Source: Enterobacter sp. RIT418 (lineage in GTDB: Bacteria > Pseudomonadota > Gammaproteobacteria > Enterobacterales > Enterobacteriaceae). From it: 64,000 nt of DNA. The notes beneath the pieces are model-generated. The model saw nothing but the letters and a program-made list of their open reading frames with translations, was not told where the DNA came from and ran no database searches. The stretch covers positions 47,536-111,535 of the forward strand of contig NZ_QBJD02000017.1 in the NCBI RefSeq assembly GCF_003057745.1, given 5' to 3'. Every line of letters starts with the position of its first letter. The first letter of the stretch is position 1. This document shows positions 37,174 to 48,447 of the stretch, in pieces. The position numbers and the translations under genes were made by a program.

Positions 37174-38706
37174 CTACAGCGTATTCAACCGCGGCGGGCA
37201 GCGATCCAGCAGCTCGACGCTGCCATCCTCGTTTTGCTGCTCCAGCAGCACGTCAAACCCCCACAGGCGATGAACGTGCTTCAGCACTTCCTTGCGCCCT
37301 TTGTCCAGCGGCGCGCGGTTGTGCGGGATATAGCGCAGCGTCAGGGAGCGATCTCCCCGCAGATCCACGTTCCAGACCTGAATATTCGGCTCCAGGTTGC
37401 TCAGGTTGTACTGGGAAGAGAGGCGGGAGCGGATCTCGCGATAGCCCTCCTCGTTATGAATGGCGGAAATTTCCAGATAGTTATTTCTGTCGTCGTCCAG
37501 CACGGTAAAGAAGCGGAAGTCGCGCATGATCTTCGGCGACATAAACTGGCTGATAAAGCTCTCGTCCTTAAAGTCGCGCATCGCAAAATGCAGCGTCTCC
37601 AGCCAGTCCGACCCGGCGATATCCGGGAACCAGTACTTATCCTCTTCCGTCGGCGACTGGCAGATGCGCTTAATGTCCTGGAACATGGCAAAGCCGAGCG
37701 CGTACGGGTTAATCCCGCTGTACCACGGGCTGTTATAGGCCGGCTGAAACACCACGTTGGTATGGCTGTGCAGGAACTCCATCATAAAGCGCTCGCTGAC
37801 TTTGCCTTCGTCATAGAGGTGGTTAAGAATGGTGTAGTGCCAGAAGGTCGCCCAGCCTTCGTTCATCACCTGCGTCTGCTTCTGCGGGTAGAAATACTGG
37901 CTTACCTTACGCACGATGCGCAGGATCTCACGCTGCCACGGCTCCAGCAGCGGGGCATTCTTCTCCATGAAATAGAGCAGGTTTTCCTGCGGCTCCGACG
38001 GATAGCGGCGCGCCTCGGCGACGGTTTTCTCTTCCTCACGCTTCGGCAGGGTGCGCCAGAGCATATTCACCTGGCTTTGCAGATACTCTTCTCGGCTCTT
38101 CTGCCGCGCCTTCTCCTCCTGGAGGGAGATCTTCTGCGGACGCTTGTAGCGGTCAACGCCGTAGTTCATCAGCGCGTGGCAGGAGTCGAGCAGCTTTTCC
38201 ACCTCGTCCACGCCGTAGCGCTCCTCGCAGTCGGTGATGTATTTACGGGCGAAAATCAGGTAATCGACGATAGAGCTGGCGTCCGTCCAGCTGCGGAACA
38301 GGTAGTTGTTTTTAAAGAAGGAGTTATGTCCGTAGCAGGCGTGCGCCATCACCAGCGCCTGCATGGTAATGGTGTTCTCTTCCATTAAATAGGCAATGCA
38401 CGGATTAGAGTTAATGACGATCTCATACGCCAGCCCCTGCTGGCCGTGCTTGTAGAGCCGCTCGGTCTCAATGAATTTCTTACCGAACGACCAGTGCGGG
38501 TAGTTAATCGGCATCCCGACGCTGGAATAGGCATCCATCATCTGCTCGGAGGTGATGACTTCGATTTGATGCGGATAGGTATCGAGGCGGTAGAGTTTGG
38601 CGACCCGGTCGATCTCGGCGAGGTAGACGTCCAGCAGCTCGAAGGTCCAGTCGGGTCCATCGCTCAGACGAGTGTTGTCCTTGGATATGGAATCAATAGT
38701 AGCCAT
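37174..38706 (-). CDS. ycgB: SpoVR family protein YcgB
   Basis: The 510-residue protein is near-identical in layout to E. coli YcgB, which has sequence kinship to Bacillus SpoVR and is a stationary-phase (RpoS-dependent) gene. Visible conserved regions include QVMNEGWATFWHYTILNHLYD, with a His-rich character suggesting metal binding, and the C-terminal ISAIHNEEGYREIR. No membrane segment or signal peptide is seen. In other bacteria SpoVR-like proteins associate with YeaG/YeaH-type systems; the role here is unknown. Confidence 0.92.
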   Translation of the reverse strand: MATIDSISKDNTRLSDGPDWTFELLDVYLAEIDRVAKLYRLDTYPHQIEVITSEQMMDAYSSVGMPINYPHWSFGKKFIETERLYKHGQQGLAYEIVINSNPCIAYLMEENTITMQALVMAHACYGHNSFFKNNYLFRSWTDASSIVDYLIFARKYITDCEERYGVDEVEKLLDSCHALMNYGVDRYKRPQKISLQEEKARQKSREEYLQSQVNMLWRTLPKREEEKTVAEARRYPSEPQENLLYFMEKNAPLLEPWQREILRIVRKVSQYFYPQKQTQVMNEGWATFWHYTILNHLYDEGKVSERFMMEFLHSHTNVVFQPAYNSPWYSGINPYALGFAMFQDIKRICQSPTEEDKYWFPDIAGSDWLETLHFAMRDFKDESFISQFMSPKIMRDFRFFTVLDDDRNNYLEISAIHNEEGYREIRSRLSSQYNLSNLEPNIQVWNVDLRGDRSLTLRYIPHNRAPLDKGRKEVLKHVHRLWGFDVLLEQQNEDGSVELLDRCPPRLNTL

Positions 38707-39029
38707 TAGCGCGCCCTCATTGTGGATGGCTCTCTCTGACTGGAGAACCTCTTTTCAAGCATAGAACAACGCGTTGAAAAGCGTGCTTAAGCAGAAATTT
38801 TTTCTTTGCGATTTCGCGTTTTCGATACCGCAAATAACGCCGTGTCGACAGAATATTATTCTGGTTAAAAATAACGCGCAGCAGGAGATTCCAAATAACC
38901 GCTATCCCCGCCCGCAGGGAGAGATGTGAGGTATGTCACCATAAAAAAGCCGTATGTTGAATAATATTTTCATCTAGGTTATCAATCTGTAATTAGAAGA
39001 TTGTTCTTTTGCTCATTGACGGAGTGGCT
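38707..39029 (+). promoter_or_regulatory. divergent ycgB/dadA control region
   Basis: These 323 bases between two divergent genes hold no open frame. The part nearest dadA (38930-39020) is AT-rich, as expected for Lrp-bound DNA. In E. coli dadAX is induced by alanine through Lrp and by CRP, and ycgB by RpoS. No individual site is assigned here. Confidence 0.5.
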
Positions 39030-40328
39030 ATGCGTGTTGTCATACTGGGAAGTGGTGTGGTTGGCGTAACCAGCGCCTGGTATTTAAGTCAGGCGGGGCA
39101 TGAGGTTACCGTCATCGATCGTGAACCGGGCCCCGCGCTGGAAACCAGCGCGGCGAACGCCGGGCAAATCTCTCCCGGCTATGCCGCTCCGTGGGCGGCG
39201 CCGGGCGTGCCGCTGAAGGCGATCAAATGGATGTTTCAGCGCCACGCGCCGCTGGCTATCAGCCTCGACGGCACCCAGTTTCAGCTGAAATGGATGTGGC
39301 AGATGCTGCGCAACTGCGACACCCGTCACTACATGGAAAACAAGGGGCGGATGGTGCGCCTGGCGGAGTACAGCCGCGACTGCCTGAAGGCGCTGCGGGC
39401 CGCCACCGGCATCGCCTACGAAGGCCGCCAGGGCGGAACGCTTCAGCTTTTCCGCACCGCGCAGCAGTATGAAAACGCCACCCGCGATATCGCCGTTCTC
39501 GAAGACGCGGGCGTCCCGTACCAGCTTCTTGAGGCGAGCCAGCTAGGCCAGGTTGAACCCGCGCTCGCGGAAGTGGCGCACAAGCTGACCGGCGGCCTGC
39601 GCCTGCCGAACGATGAAACCGGCGACTGCCAGCTCTTTACCCAGCGCCTGGCGCAGATGTGCGAGCAGGCGGGCGTAACGTTCCGCTTTAACACCGCCGT
39701 GGACAAGCTGCTGTCAGAAGGGCAAAACATCTACGGCGTGAAGTGCGGGGAAGAGGTGATTAAGGCCGACGCCTACGTGATGGCCTTTGGCTCTTACTCC
39801 ACCGCAATGCTGAAGGGCATTCTCGATATTCCCGTCTACCCGCTGAAGGGCTACTCGCTGACGCTGCCGGTTAAAGAGGACAGCGGCGCGCCGGTCTCCA
39901 CCATTCTGGATGAAACCTACAAAATCGCGATCACCCGCTTTGATAACCGCATTCGCGTGGGCGGCATGGCGGAGATCGTGGGCTTTAACACCGAGCTGCT
40001 GCAGCCGCGACGCGAAACGCTGGAGATGGTGGTGGGCGATCTCTTCCCGCGCGGCGGCACCGTTGAGGAGGCGACCTTCTGGACCGGGCTACGTCCGATG
40101 ACGCCGGACGGCACGCCGATCGTCGGGCGCACGCCGTTTAAAAACCTGTGGACCAACACCGGACACGGCACGCTCGGCTGGACGATGGCCTGCGGTTCCG
40201 GCCAGCTGCTGAGCGACCTCATTTCCGGACGCACGCCGGCAATTCCGTTTGACGATCTCAGCGTCGCGCGCTATCAATCGGGGTTTACCCCTTCGCGCGC
40301 CCGGCATCTTCACGGCGCGCATAGCTAA
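39030..40328 (+). CDS. dadA: D-amino acid dehydrogenase small subunit DadA
   Basis: DadA is an FAD iron-sulfur enzyme at the inner membrane that oxidises D-alanine to pyruvate and ammonia. The ATG at 39030 gives 432 residues, as in E. coli, with the FAD-binding start [15 protein letters not shown] at the very N terminus. Later landmarks are [19 protein letters not shown] and the C-terminal [16 protein letters not shown]. It is followed 9 bp later by dadX, which supplies D-alanine from L-alanine, so the two form the alanine catabolic operon. Confidence 0.97.
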   Translation: MRVVILGSGVVGVTSAWYLSQAGHEVTVIDREPGPALETSAANAGQISPGYAAPWAAPGVPLKAIKWMFQRHAPLAISLDGTQFQLKWMWQMLRNCDTRHYMENKGRMVRLAEYSRDCLKALRAATGIAYEGRQGGTLQLFRTAQQYENATRDIAVLEDAGVPYQLLEASQLGQVEPALAEVAHKLTGGLRLPNDETGDCQLFTQRLAQMCEQAGVTFRFNTAVDKLLSEGQNIYGVKCGEEVIKADAYVMAFGSYSTAMLKGILDIPVYPLKGYSLTLPVKEDSGAPVSTILDETYKIAITRFDNRIRVGGMAEIVGFNTELLQPRRETLEMVVGDLFPRGGTVEEATFWTGLRPMTPDGTPIVGRTPFKNLWTNTGHGTLGWTMACGSGQLLSDLISGRTPAIPFDDLSVARYQSGFTPSRARHLHGAHS

Positions 40329-40337
40329 GGAGTCGTC

Positions 40338-41408
40338 ATGTCCCGTCCTGTTCTGGCTCAGCTGGACCTGCAAGCCCTGAAGGATAACCTGCAAATTGTC
40401 CGCCGCGCCGCGCCGGGTTCCCGCGTCTGGTCGGTGGTGAAAGCGAATGCCTACGGTCACGGTATCGACCGCATCTGGAGCGCGCTCGGCGCCACCGACG
40501 GTTTTGCCCTGCTGAATCTTGAGGAGGCCATTCTGCTGCGCGAGCGCGGCTGGAAGGGGCCGATTCTGCTGCTGGAAGGGTTCTTCCACGCGGGCGACCT
40601 TCCGCTGCTGGATAAATACCGGCTCACCACCAGCGTGCACAGCAACTGGCAGGTGAAAGCCCTCCAGGATGCGAAGCTGCATGCGCCGCTGGATATCTAC
40701 CTTAAGGTCAATAGCGGCATGAATCGCCTGGGCTTTCAGCCCGAGCGGGTGCACACGGTCTGGCAGCAGCTGCGCGGGCTAAAGAACGTGGGCGAAATGA
40801 CGCTGATGGCCCACTTTGCCGATGCGGAAAAGCCGGATGGCATAGTCGATGCAATGGTGCGGGTGGAGCAGGCCGCGGAAGGGCTGGACTGCCCGCGCTC
40901 GCTCTCCAACTCCGCCGCAACGCTGTGGCACCCGGAAGCCCATTACGACTGGGTACGCCCCGGCATAATCCTTTACGGCGCATCCCCGTCCGGCCAGTGG
41001 CAGGACGTTGCCAACAGCGGCCTCAGGCCGGTCATGACCCTGCGCAGCGAAATCATCGGCGTGCAGACGCTGAAGGCGGGAGACACGGTTGGCTACGGCA
41101 GCCGCTATCGCGCATCGGGCGAGCAGCGCATTGGGATCGTGGCGGGCGGGTATGCGGACGGCTATCCGCGCATCGCGCCTACCGGCACGCCGGTATGGGT
41201 TGACGGCGTGAGGACCGGGACGGTCGGTACGGTATCAATGGACATGCTGGCCGTTGACTTAACGCCGTGCCCGCAGGCGGGGATCGGTTCGCCGGTCGAG
41301 CTGTGGGGCAATGAAATTAAGATTGACGATGTGGCATCCGCGGCGGGAACGGTCGGGTACGAGCTGTTGACCGCGCTGGCACCACGGGTGCCGGTTGTGA
41401 CGGTGTAA
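40338..41408 (+). CDS. dadX: catabolic alanine racemase DadX
   Basis: DadX is a PLP enzyme that converts L-alanine to D-alanine for oxidation by DadA. The 356-residue length equals E. coli DadX. Lys35 in SVVKANAYGHG carries the PLP. The second catalytic residue is the tyrosine in DTVGYGSRYRA. The catalytic barrel comprises about residues 1-230 and a beta domain follows. It shares the dadA transcript (9 bp gap, AAGGAG site in between). Distinguished from Alr by the operon context. Confidence 0.97.
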   Translation: MSRPVLAQLDLQALKDNLQIVRRAAPGSRVWSVVKANAYGHGIDRIWSALGATDGFALLNLEEAILLRERGWKGPILLLEGFFHAGDLPLLDKYRLTTSVHSNWQVKALQDAKLHAPLDIYLKVNSGMNRLGFQPERVHTVWQQLRGLKNVGEMTLMAHFADAEKPDGIVDAMVRVEQAAEGLDCPRSLSNSAATLWHPEAHYDWVRPGIILYGASPSGQWQDVANSGLRPVMTLRSEIIGVQTLKAGDTVGYGSRYRASGEQRIGIVAGGYADGYPRIAPTGTPVWVDGVRTGTVGTVSMDMLAVDLTPCPQAGIGSPVELWGNEIKIDDVASAAGTVGYELLTALAPRVPVVTV

Positions 41409-41418
41409 CATCGGTTCT

Positions 41419-41445
41419 GCCGGGTAAGCGTAAGCGCCACCCGGC
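41419..41445. repeat. REP-type palindrome between dadX and cvrA
   Basis: GCCGGGTAAGCGTAAGCGCC followed by ACCCGGC forms a stem with GCCGGGT/ACCCGGC arms, matching the other REP units in the window. It sits between convergent gene ends. Confidence 0.75.
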
Positions 41446-41454
41446 AATAAAGAG

Positions 41455-43206
<1,752 letters not shown>

Positions 43207-43285
43207 TTAATCAAGCTGTCTCTATTAAAACCCTAACATATTAACGGCACGAACAGCGTTTAATTAAGGCGGAATGATTGGTTTT

Positions 43286-44200
43286 TTATGCCTTTATGAC
43301 CGGATGTCCGCTTAACGTTAATCTGCAGCCGGAATTATCGTGCACAAAGGAGGCCTGCGCGCCGAGCGGCAGGGTGACGGTTTGCTGCTCGTGGCCGAAA
43401 TTCAGCCCGGTAATGACCGGAATATCCAGGCGCGAGCGGATAAAATCAACCATCGTTTCCAGCGTATAGCCGTCGTCATAATCATTAGGTTCTGAGCCGC
43501 TGAAGCTGCCTAAAATAATCGCCGACTGTTTCGCCAGAACCCCGGCGTAATAGAGCTGCAGCAGCATGCGCTCGACGCGGAACGGGTGTTCGTTGATGTC
43601 TTCCAGCACCAGGATCCCGTCCTCAATCTGCGGCAGCCACGGCGTGCCGAGAAGCGAGACCAGCATCGCCAGGTTTCCGCCCCACAGCTGGCCCTCGCAC
43701 GCCCACTGCGGCCCGCTGCCCTGCCACTCCACGCTGAAGGTTGGGTTTTGCAGCGCTCGCCAGAAGTGCTCCTCGGTGAACGCGTTAAGCTCCGGCGCGC
43801 CGAAGTTCCCGGCCAGCATCGGGCCGCTAAAGGTGATGACGTTATGCGTTGCCAGCAGCCCAAGCTGGATGGCGGTGAAATCGCTGTGCCCGCAGATCAG
43901 CAGCGGATCGCGCTGCTGGCGCGCGGCCAGCCCCTGCCAGTCGATGCTCTCCAGCAGGCGGCTGGCGCCGTAGCCGCCGCGCACCGCCAGCACGATGTTG
44001 TTCGCGCCCTCAAGATTCACCAGGCCGTTGATATCGTTCAGCCTTTGCGCTTCCGTCCCGGCAAACCGCTGGGCGCGGCGGGGAAGGATTGCCTGATTTT
44101 CCACCCGGTGGCCGGATTCGCGCAGGCGCTGGACGCCCCGCTGCGCTGCCTCCTGATTGATGCAGTAGCCGGAGGGGGCGATAAGATGAATCTGAGACAT
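43286..44200 (-). CDS. ldcA: murein tetrapeptide LD-carboxypeptidase LdcA
   Basis: LdcA removes the terminal D-alanine from recycled murein tetrapeptides in the cytoplasm. The 304-residue protein (ATG 44200; a longer frame adds residues absent in E. coli) has the nucleophilic serine in ICGHSDFTA and the acidic and histidine parts of the Ser-Glu-His triad in LVLEDINEHPFRVERML and TGLNFGHEQ. Peptidase family S66. It is divergent from emtA, another murein enzyme. Confidence 0.95.
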   Translation of the reverse strand: MSQIHLIAPSGYCINQEAAQRGVQRLRESGHRVENQAILPRRAQRFAGTEAQRLNDINGLVNLEGANNIVLAVRGGYGASRLLESIDWQGLAARQQRDPLLICGHSDFTAIQLGLLATHNVITFSGPMLAGNFGAPELNAFTEEHFWRALQNPTFSVEWQGSGPQWACEGQLWGGNLAMLVSLLGTPWLPQIEDGILVLEDINEHPFRVERMLLQLYYAGVLAKQSAIILGSFSGSEPNDYDDGYTLETMVDFIRSRLDIPVITGLNFGHEQQTVTLPLGAQASFVHDNSGCRLTLSGHPVIKA

Positions 44201-44306
44201 GGCAATTCCTTGCTGAATGAGAAGCGAATAGTCTATATCATGCCGCTTATCCGCTGCCCGCTTCAAGGGGGGCGTACCGCGATCACCGGCTATAAGGATA
44301 GATGAC

Positions 44307-44918
44307 GTGAAATTGAGATGGTTTGCTTTTTTGATTGTGCTGCTGGCTGGCTGTAGTTCAAAGCAGGATTACAAAAATCCCCCCTGGAATCCTGAGGTGC
44401 CGGTGAAACGCGCCATGCAGTGGATGCCGATCAGCGAGCAGGCCGGGAAAGCCTGGGGCGTCAGCCCGCGCCTGATCACGGCGATCATCGCCGTGGAGTC
44501 CGGTGGTAACCCTACGCTGGTGAGCAAATCGAACGCGGTGGGCCTGATGCAGATTAAGGCGTCAACGGCGGGCAGAGAGGTTTACCGCTATATGGGCTGG
44601 AGCGGGCAGCCGTCGACCAGCGAGCTGAAAAACCCGGAGCGTAACATCTCTATGGGTACGGCGTATCTGAGCATACTTGAACACGGCGTGCTGAAGGGGA
44701 TTGAAGATCCCGAGGTGATGCAGTACGCGCTGGTGGTCTCCTACGTCAACGGGGCAGGGGCGCTGCTGCGCACCTTCTCGTCCGATCGTAAGGAAGCCAT
44801 CGAGGAGATTAACGACATGGACAAAGACGAGTTCGTCGAGCACGTCGCGAAAAACCACCCGGCACCGCAGGCGCCTCGCTACATCTGGAAAGTGCAGAAA
44901 GCGATGGACGCTATGTAA
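44307..44918 (+). CDS. emtA: membrane-bound lytic endotransglycosylase EmtA (MltE)
   Basis: EmtA cleaves glycan strands of peptidoglycan internally, making 1,6-anhydro ends, from its anchor in the outer membrane. The 203-residue protein has a lipoprotein signal with lipobox LLAGC (Cys16) and an SLT-type fold. The catalytic Glu64 lies in IAVESGGNP at the same number as in E. coli. Further signatures are NAVGLMQIK and MGTAYLS. It is convergent with ycgR. Confidence 0.96.
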   Translation: MKLRWFAFLIVLLAGCSSKQDYKNPPWNPEVPVKRAMQWMPISEQAGKAWGVSPRLITAIIAVESGGNPTLVSKSNAVGLMQIKASTAGREVYRYMGWSGQPSTSELKNPERNISMGTAYLSILEHGVLKGIEDPEVMQYALVVSYVNGAGALLRTFSSDRKEAIEEINDMDKDEFVEHVAKNHPAPQAPRYIWKVQKAMDAM

Positions 44919-44953
44919 TGCCGCCGTCGGGCGGCCATCCTGCCCGACGCGCC

Positions 44954-45685
44954 TTACAGAACCTTATTAGCGCGCTCGCGCGCCTCGCGCTCCAGCGAGA
45001 AGATGATGCGCTGAAGCTCACGCTCGGCCGCAGGCCCCACGTTCAGAAAGCGGAAGCTCAATCGCGGGGTGGTAATGGTCTCATTTTTACCGTCCACCAC
45101 CTTGCGCTCGCTGATGGCAATCAGCTGGGCGTCGAACCAGTAGCGGCCAAATCCCCCCATATCCAGCTCAATCTGCGAGAAGCGCATGCCCTCGACCAGC
45201 CCGTCGGGCTTGGGCGTGTCCAACAGCGCGCCCATGCCGCCTAAAGACAGGTCGAAAAGCCGAAAGCGGATCTCATTTTTGTTCGGCATTTTGGCTTTGC
45301 AGAAGTAGGCGGGATGCAGAGGCGCGCTGATGCGAAAATATTCCCGGCGCTGAATAAACCACAGGTTAGTGGGTAACGAAGAGGTAAAGGCGGGCAGCCC
45401 CTGAAAGACGCTCGGCTCAAGACGCGGCAGGACGAACTCGACTTTTGCGCCCTGGGTTTCCGCCGTAACCGAAATGTTCTCGGCGCGCAGGGCGGCGCGG
45501 TTTTCCTGCTCCTGGCTGCCCAGGTCGATAATCAGCGCGTCCGGCGAGGCGTCCAGAATTTTGCTGATGAACTGGCTGCTGGCCCAGCTGATGCGCAGCG
45601 GCACGTCGCCTTTTTGCAGGTCGCGCAGCACGCCTAGCACAGCCAGCGGATTTTGTTTCAGGAACTGCTCACTGTAATGACTCAC
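44954..45685 (-). CDS. ycgR: c-di-GMP-responsive flagellar brake YcgR
   Basis: YcgR binds c-di-GMP and then slows the flagellar motor by contacting the motor. The 243-residue protein has an N-terminal YcgR/PilZN domain (about residues 1-105) and a PilZ domain. The c-di-GMP-binding RxxxR motif is Arg114-Arg118 within QRREYFR (Arg113 also kept) and DLSLGG follows downstream. Length is close to E. coli (244). A FliA-type promoter lies just upstream, fitting class III flagellar control. Confidence 0.96.
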   Translation of the reverse strand: MSHYSEQFLKQNPLAVLGVLRDLQKGDVPLRISWASSQFISKILDASPDALIIDLGSQEQENRAALRAENISVTAETQGAKVEFVLPRLEPSVFQGLPAFTSSLPTNLWFIQRREYFRISAPLHPAYFCKAKMPNKNEIRFRLFDLSLGGMGALLDTPKPDGLVEGMRFSQIELDMGGFGRYWFDAQLIAISERKVVDGKNETITTPRLSFRFLNVGPAAERELQRIIFSLEREARERANKVL

Positions 45686-45724
45686 GCCAGATGGCTCCTC
45701 GTTAGGTGACGGACTGTCTGTGGG

Positions 45725-45751
45725 TTATCGGCAGCGCGGGGTGAAACTTAA
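45725..45751 (-). promoter_or_regulatory. FliA (sigma-28) promoter of ycgR
   Basis: Read on the minus strand, TTAAGTTT, then 11 bases, then GCCGATAA matches the sigma-28 consensus TAAAGTTT-N11-GCCGATAA almost perfectly. It ends 40 bp before the ycgR start. ycgR belongs to the flagellar regulon in E. coli and Salmonella. Confidence 0.88.
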
Positions 45752-45889
45752 TACAAACCGATGATTTTTTTTATGCGCAGGCCAATTTAAGTCGGTGAGT
45801 TGAAACTGATTTTCTGCCGATGGCCTATACTTAAGTAACCTGCGCAGAAGGGCTTCTGTGCATGCATTCATCTGCAAGAGGGCATCGCT

Positions 45890-46144
45890 ATGGGTATTAT
45901 CGCCTGGATTGTTTTTGGTCTTATTGCCGGCGCTATCGCCAAACTGCTTATGCCGGGGCGCGACGGCGGCGGCTTTATCTTGACCTGTGTCCTGGGTGTC
46001 GTGGGTGCGGTTGTTGGCGGCTGGCTGGCGACGATGTTCGGCGTAGGAGGGAGCATCAGCGGCTTCAACCTGCACAGCTTCCTGGTGGCCGTGGTCGGTG
46101 CCGTCGTGGTCCTGATCGTGTTTCGGCTGCTCAGGCGCGCATAA
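45890..46144 (+). CDS. ymgE: GlsB/YeaQ/YmgE-family membrane protein
   Basis: The 84-residue protein consists of three hydrophobic helices with glycine-rich turns (IAWIVFGLIAGAIAKLLMPG, then VVGAVVGGWLATMFGVGGS). It matches E. coli YmgE in length and sequence. The family is labelled transglycosylase-associated, but no enzymatic role is established; stress-related expression is common. The ATG follows AGAGGGCATCGCT. It marks the right end of the conserved core block. Confidence 0.9.
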   Translation: MGIIAWIVFGLIAGAIAKLLMPGRDGGGFILTCVLGVVGAVVGGWLATMFGVGGSISGFNLHSFLVAVVGAVVVLIVFRLLRRA

Positions 46145-46151
46145 AAAATCT

Positions 46152-46183
46152 CAGGCGGCTCTCTTCGGAGGGCCGTTTTTTTG
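46152..46183 (+). terminator. terminator after ymgE
   Basis: GGCGGCTCTC-TTCG-GAGGGCCG with one or two imperfect pairs, closed by a UUCG-type loop, is followed by seven T residues. Confidence 0.8.
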
Positions 46184-46203
46184 TTTTGTCTTGATTTGCT
46201 AAT

Positions 46204-46222
46204 CGAAATGATAATAATTGTC
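46204..46222 (+). promoter_or_regulatory. Fur box upstream of the siderophore receptor
   Basis: CGAAATGATAATAATTGTC matches the 19-bp Fur consensus at 14 positions, 32 bp before the receptor start and next to the AT-rich TATTATATAT stretch that could hold the -10. This predicts iron-repressed expression. Confidence 0.75.
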
Positions 46223-46254
46223 GTTCACAATATTATATATAACAAGACGACACT

Positions 46255-48360
46255 ATGAATACCACTCGTTTCGCGTCAGGCGCGCTGGCAGGAGCCGTAG
46301 CGCTGGCATTGCAGATTCCCGCGTTCGCTGAAGAATCCACCATTCTGGTTACCGGCGCAGAGCAGGGAAGCGACCTGCCCGCCTGGACCAACAGCGCCAC
46401 CAAGTCCGCGGTGGCCGAAAGTAAAACGCCGCAGGTGATCAATACCGTCTCTGCCCCGCAAATCGAGCAGCGCCACGCCAGCTCCGTGAACGAGATCCTC
46501 CGCTACGCGCCGGGCGTATCGACAGAAGTGCGCGGCAACACCTCCTACATGAGCGAATACAAAATCCGCGGGTTCACGGTCGACCAAGAGTTCTATAACG
46601 GGCTGCAGCTGCCGTATAACGTCACGGGCAACACCAAGGCGCGCATTGATCCGCTGCTGATTGAGAGCGTCGATATCCTCAAAGGGCCTTCCTCGGTGCT
46701 GTACGGCGGCGGCTCGCCGGGCGGCCTGGTCAATATTCAAAGTAAAAAGCCGCAGAAGGCGGCGAAAACCGAGCTGGGCTTTACCACCGGAAACCGCAAT
46801 CTGAAGGAGGGCTATCTCGACTCCACCGGCCAGATTGCCGACAGCGACTGGAGCTACCGCCTGCTGGGCAAAGCGACGGAGAACGACGACCAGCCGCACA
46901 CCACGCGCTACGAAAACTATCTGGTGGCTCCGTCCGTAACCTGGCAGCCGGACGGCAAAACGCGGCTCACCGTCGACGCGCTGGCGCAAAACACCCCGAG
47001 CCTGTCGCCGTCTAACCCGCTGCCGCTGTCATACCTGCGCTCGCAGTACGCCGATCGCCGCGCTTTCGCCGGGGATGAGTGGAGCGGCTTTAAGCAGCGC
47101 CAGTGGATGCTGGGCTACAGCTTTGAGCACGAGTTCGACAGCGGCTGGGGATTCAGCCAGAAGGCGCGCTACTTTGACGTCGATACCCACCAGCGCAGCG
47201 TGTACGCCACGGGCACCGGCAGCGAGGTTTATGAGCTGAACCGCTTTGCCTACACCACGGATGAGGATCTTAAGAGCTTCAATATTGATAACCAGGTGAC
47301 GAAGACCGTGGCGCTGGGCGAGTGGCAGCACCACCTGCTGGCCGGTTTTGACTACCAGAAGATGGATTCGCACTTCCACTACCGCTACGCGTCGGCCGCG
47401 ACGCCGGGCATCGATATGCGCAATCCGGACTATTCACAGATTGACGAGGGGGCGCTGGGGCTGTACACGGCGCAGAAAAACCGCCTTAGCTACCAGCAAA
47501 ACGGCTACTACGTTCAGGATCAGATTGAGTTTGGCGGATTAAACCTGCTGGCCAGCCTGCGCTACGACGACTATCGCTCCGTCACGACCGACTACCTGAA
47601 AAACGGCGACAAGGCGTGGGTCTCTCAGGACCGCGTGACCAAGCGTCTGGGCGCGCTCTACGCGTTCGACAACGGCCTGTCCCCGTTCATCAGCTATTCG
47701 GAAGGCTTTGCGCCCGTCTCGCCGCAGGGCACCCTGACGGCAAAAGACGTCAAGCCAACCACCAGCAAACAGGTGGAGGGCGGGGTGAAATACCTGCTGG
47801 CCGACTACGCGACGACCTTCACCGCCTCGGTGTTTAACATTCGCCAGAAGAACGTGGTGACGTCCGATCCGGGCTTCCTGAACTACCGTCAGACCGGGGA
47901 AGTGGAATCGAAAGGGGCTGAGCTGTCGGCAGTGAGCCGCCCGACGGACAGCCTGACGCTGATTGCTAACTACGCCTATACCCACGCCATCAACACGCAG
48001 GACGATAAGTATCAGGGCAAACGCCCAACGCAGGTGCCGGAAAATGCGTTCAACCTGTGGGGAGACTACGCCTTCGACAGCACGCCGCTGAAGGGGCTGA
48101 CCCTGGGCGCGGGCGCGCGCTACACCGGGCCGATGGAAATATCGCCGACCAACGACGCGGGCAGGCTGGGCGGAACGACGCAGTACGATCTTGCGGCGTC
48201 GTATCAGATGGGGGAAATCTCGCCTTCGCTCAAGGGGCTGACGCTCAAGGCCAGCGCGCAGAACGTCACCAACAAGGAGACGCTAACCTGCTACGACGCG
48301 ACCAACTGCTGGATCGGGCGCGACCGGACGTATCAGCTCGGGGCGAGCTACAGCTTCTAA
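46255..48360 (+). CDS. TonB-dependent siderophore receptor (FhuA/FoxA type)
   Basis: The 701-residue outer membrane receptor has a signal peptide (cleavage probably after AFA, residue 25), a TonB-box-like STILVTG right after it, a plug domain (about residues 55-160 with ILRYAPGV, IRGF and ILKGPSSVLYGGGSPGG) and a beta-barrel ending in the aromatic SYSF. Sequence style points to hydroxamate-siderophore receptors such as FhuA, FoxA and FcuA. The ligand cannot be fixed from sequence. There are no siderophore or ABC transporter genes nearby. The gene separates ymgE from treA and is absent there in E. coli K-12. Confidence 0.88.
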   Translation: MNTTRFASGALAGAVALALQIPAFAEESTILVTGAEQGSDLPAWTNSATKSAVAESKTPQVINTVSAPQIEQRHASSVNEILRYAPGVSTEVRGNTSYMSEYKIRGFTVDQEFYNGLQLPYNVTGNTKARIDPLLIESVDILKGPSSVLYGGGSPGGLVNIQSKKPQKAAKTELGFTTGNRNLKEGYLDSTGQIADSDWSYRLLGKATENDDQPHTTRYENYLVAPSVTWQPDGKTRLTVDALAQNTPSLSPSNPLPLSYLRSQYADRRAFAGDEWSGFKQRQWMLGYSFEHEFDSGWGFSQKARYFDVDTHQRSVYATGTGSEVYELNRFAYTTDEDLKSFNIDNQVTKTVALGEWQHHLLAGFDYQKMDSHFHYRYASAATPGIDMRNPDYSQIDEGALGLYTAQKNRLSYQQNGYYVQDQIEFGGLNLLASLRYDDYRSVTTDYLKNGDKAWVSQDRVTKRLGALYAFDNGLSPFISYSEGFAPVSPQGTLTAKDVKPTTSKQVEGGVKYLLADYATTFTASVFNIRQKNVVTSDPGFLNYRQTGEVESKGAELSAVSRPTDSLTLIANYAYTHAINTQDDKYQGKRPTQVPENAFNLWGDYAFDSTPLKGLTLGAGARYTGPMEISPTNDAGRLGGTTQYDLAASYQMGEISPSLKGLTLKASAQNVTNKETLTCYDATNCWIGRDRTYQLGASYSF

Positions 48361-48366
48361 AAAAAA

Positions 48367-48438
48367 GCCCGGTGGCGCTAATGCCTACCGGGCCTGAACG
48401 TTCAGCGCAGGCCGGGTAGGGCGTAGCCGCCACCCGGC
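48367..48438. repeat. pair of inverted REP units (BIME-like)
   Basis: Two REP units in opposite orientation, GCCCGGTGGCGC...CCTACCGGGCC (48367-48394) and CAGGCCGGGTAGGGCGTAGC onward (48407-48438), flank a short linker. They lie between the convergent ends of the TonB receptor and treA. The A run before and the stem can also act as terminator. Confidence 0.8.
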
Positions 48439-48447
48439 AGTGCTCGC

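Noticed and set aside
37087..38388. 433-codon open frame on the plus strand
   Set aside because: It is fully antisense to ycgB, whose protein is recognisable over its whole length; the frame is a by-product of GC-rich codon use.
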